Assembly (NCBI GenBank): GCA_012517815.1
Contig: JAAYUF010000044.1
Location: 1 to 64,000 of the forward strand
Source: Clostridiales bacterium
Lineage (GTDB): Bacteria > Bacillota > Clostridia > Christensenellales > Aristaeellaceae
Length of the DNA stretch: 64,000 bases
Direction of reading: 5' to 3'
Under the pieces are notes generated by a model. It ran no database searches. It was not told the origin of the DNA and worked only from the letters and a program-made list of their open reading frames with translations. Shown here in pieces: positions 63,652 through 64,000 of this stretch (position 1 is the first letter of the stretch; each line of letters opens with the position of its first letter). The position numbers and the translations under genes were made by a program.

Positions 63652-64000
63652 TCAGTCGTCGTCGTGGGCTTTCGATTCTTCCATGAACTTTTCCAGCTTG
63701 CGCTTCACGCGCTGCAACGCGTTGTCGATCGACTTGACGTGGCGGCCCAGCTTATCGGCGATTTCCTGATAGCTCTTTCCGTCCAGGTAGGCGCTGAGCA
63801 CCTCCTGCTCCAGCGAGCTCAAGACCTCGTCCACGCGGTCGCGGATGCTTACGATATCCTCGCGGCCGATGATCAGCTCCTCGGGGTTTTGCGCGTGCCC
63901 TTCCACGATCACGTCCATGAGGGTGCGATCGCTTTCCTCGTCGTAAATGGGCTTGTTGAGGCTCACATAGCTGTTGAGGGGCACGTGCTTCTGCCGGGTG
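63652..64000 (-). CDS. sigH: Sigma-H-type RNA polymerase sigma factor, C-terminal part (cut by window edge)
   Basis: The last 115 codons are visible; the start is beyond 64000. The sequence KHVPLNSYVSLNKPIYDEES followed by the region 4 helix-turn-helix LDGKSYQEIADKLGRHVKSI and ALQRVKRKLEKF is highly characteristic of sporulation sigma-H (Spo0H). It controls entry into sporulation and competence in Bacillus. It lies upstream of the FHA operon with an 80-base gap. Presence fits an endospore-lineage Firmicute but does not prove sporulation. Confidence 0.92.
   Translation of the reverse strand, partial: TRQKHVPLNSYVSLNKPIYDEESDRTLMDVIVEGHAQNPEELIIGREDIVSIRDRVDEVLSSLEQEVLSAYLDGKSYQEIADKLGRHVKSIDNALQRVKRKLEKFMEESKAHDDD

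Overview
The window looks like part of the chromosome of a GC-rich member of the Clostridia (Firmicutes). Supporting markers are a sporulation-type sigma-H at the right edge, an IspH-S1 fusion (ispH-rpsA), a HutP-family protein beside a CMP-kinase gene, a T-box leader ahead of proS, NrdR, and consensus sigma-A promoters standing out as small AT-rich islands. Species cannot be named from sequence reading alone; an uncultured gut-type Clostridia is my best guess. No rRNA, complete tRNA, CRISPR array, phage or transposase gene was seen.

Layout. 1-12.4 kb: polA (cut by the left edge), nrdR, an O-antigen ligase-like membrane protein, DUF1858, a ferritin-like protein, an ECF transporter S component, secG, a GNAT enzyme, a Re-citrate/isopropylmalate synthase-type enzyme, an aminotransferase, a TlpA-CcdA redox pair and a VWA protein. 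12.4-18 kb: two tandem intergenic repeats, then a minus-strand biotin-dependent Na+-pump operon with a 12S-type carboxyltransferase, gamma-like anchor, biotin carrier, Na+-pump beta subunit and OadA/5S-type subunit. 18.7-27.4 kb, minus strand: capE-like, purC, ispH-rpsA, a cmk-plsC fusion, hutP, a structured small RNA with a perfect promoter, rfbB and rfbA. 27.7-40.6 kb, plus strand: ppk, cysE, cysS, a ComEA-like protein, then a tightly overlapping polysaccharide operon (initiating sugar-phosphate transferase, epimerase, four glycosyltransferases, UDP-HexNAc 2-epimerase). 41.2-46.5 kb, minus strand: AI-2E/YtvI-type permease, L,D-transpeptidase, acyl-CoA synthetase, XRE-cupin regulator. 46.9-49.9 kb, plus strand: wbpA-wbpB-wbpD-like genes. 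50.6-64 kb, minus strand: NAD(P)HX-repair/PPase-like fusion, acpS, P1 peptidase, birA, HAD phosphatase, T-box/proS, AEC transporter, PBP2-RodA-FHA and sigH (cut by the right edge).

How the genes fit together. Surface polysaccharide synthesis is the main accessory theme: dTDP-sugar genes, CapE, the glycosyltransferase operon and the UDP-GlcNAc-uronate genes occupy three blocks separated by housekeeping genes. BirA would charge the biotin carrier of the Na+ pump. The PBP2/RodA/FHA trio and the L,D-transpeptidase serve the wall.

The most unusual content is intergenic. Family B is a MITE-like element of about 129 bp, present in four copies with terminal inverted repeats and, for two copies, 3-bp direct repeats at the edges. 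Family A is a longer interspersed GC-rich repeat, four or five copies, with one preserved reading frame. Neither is explained by any gene in the window. A minus-strand RNA of about 220 nt (25068-25289) with a long closing helix is another candidate for a poorly described element.
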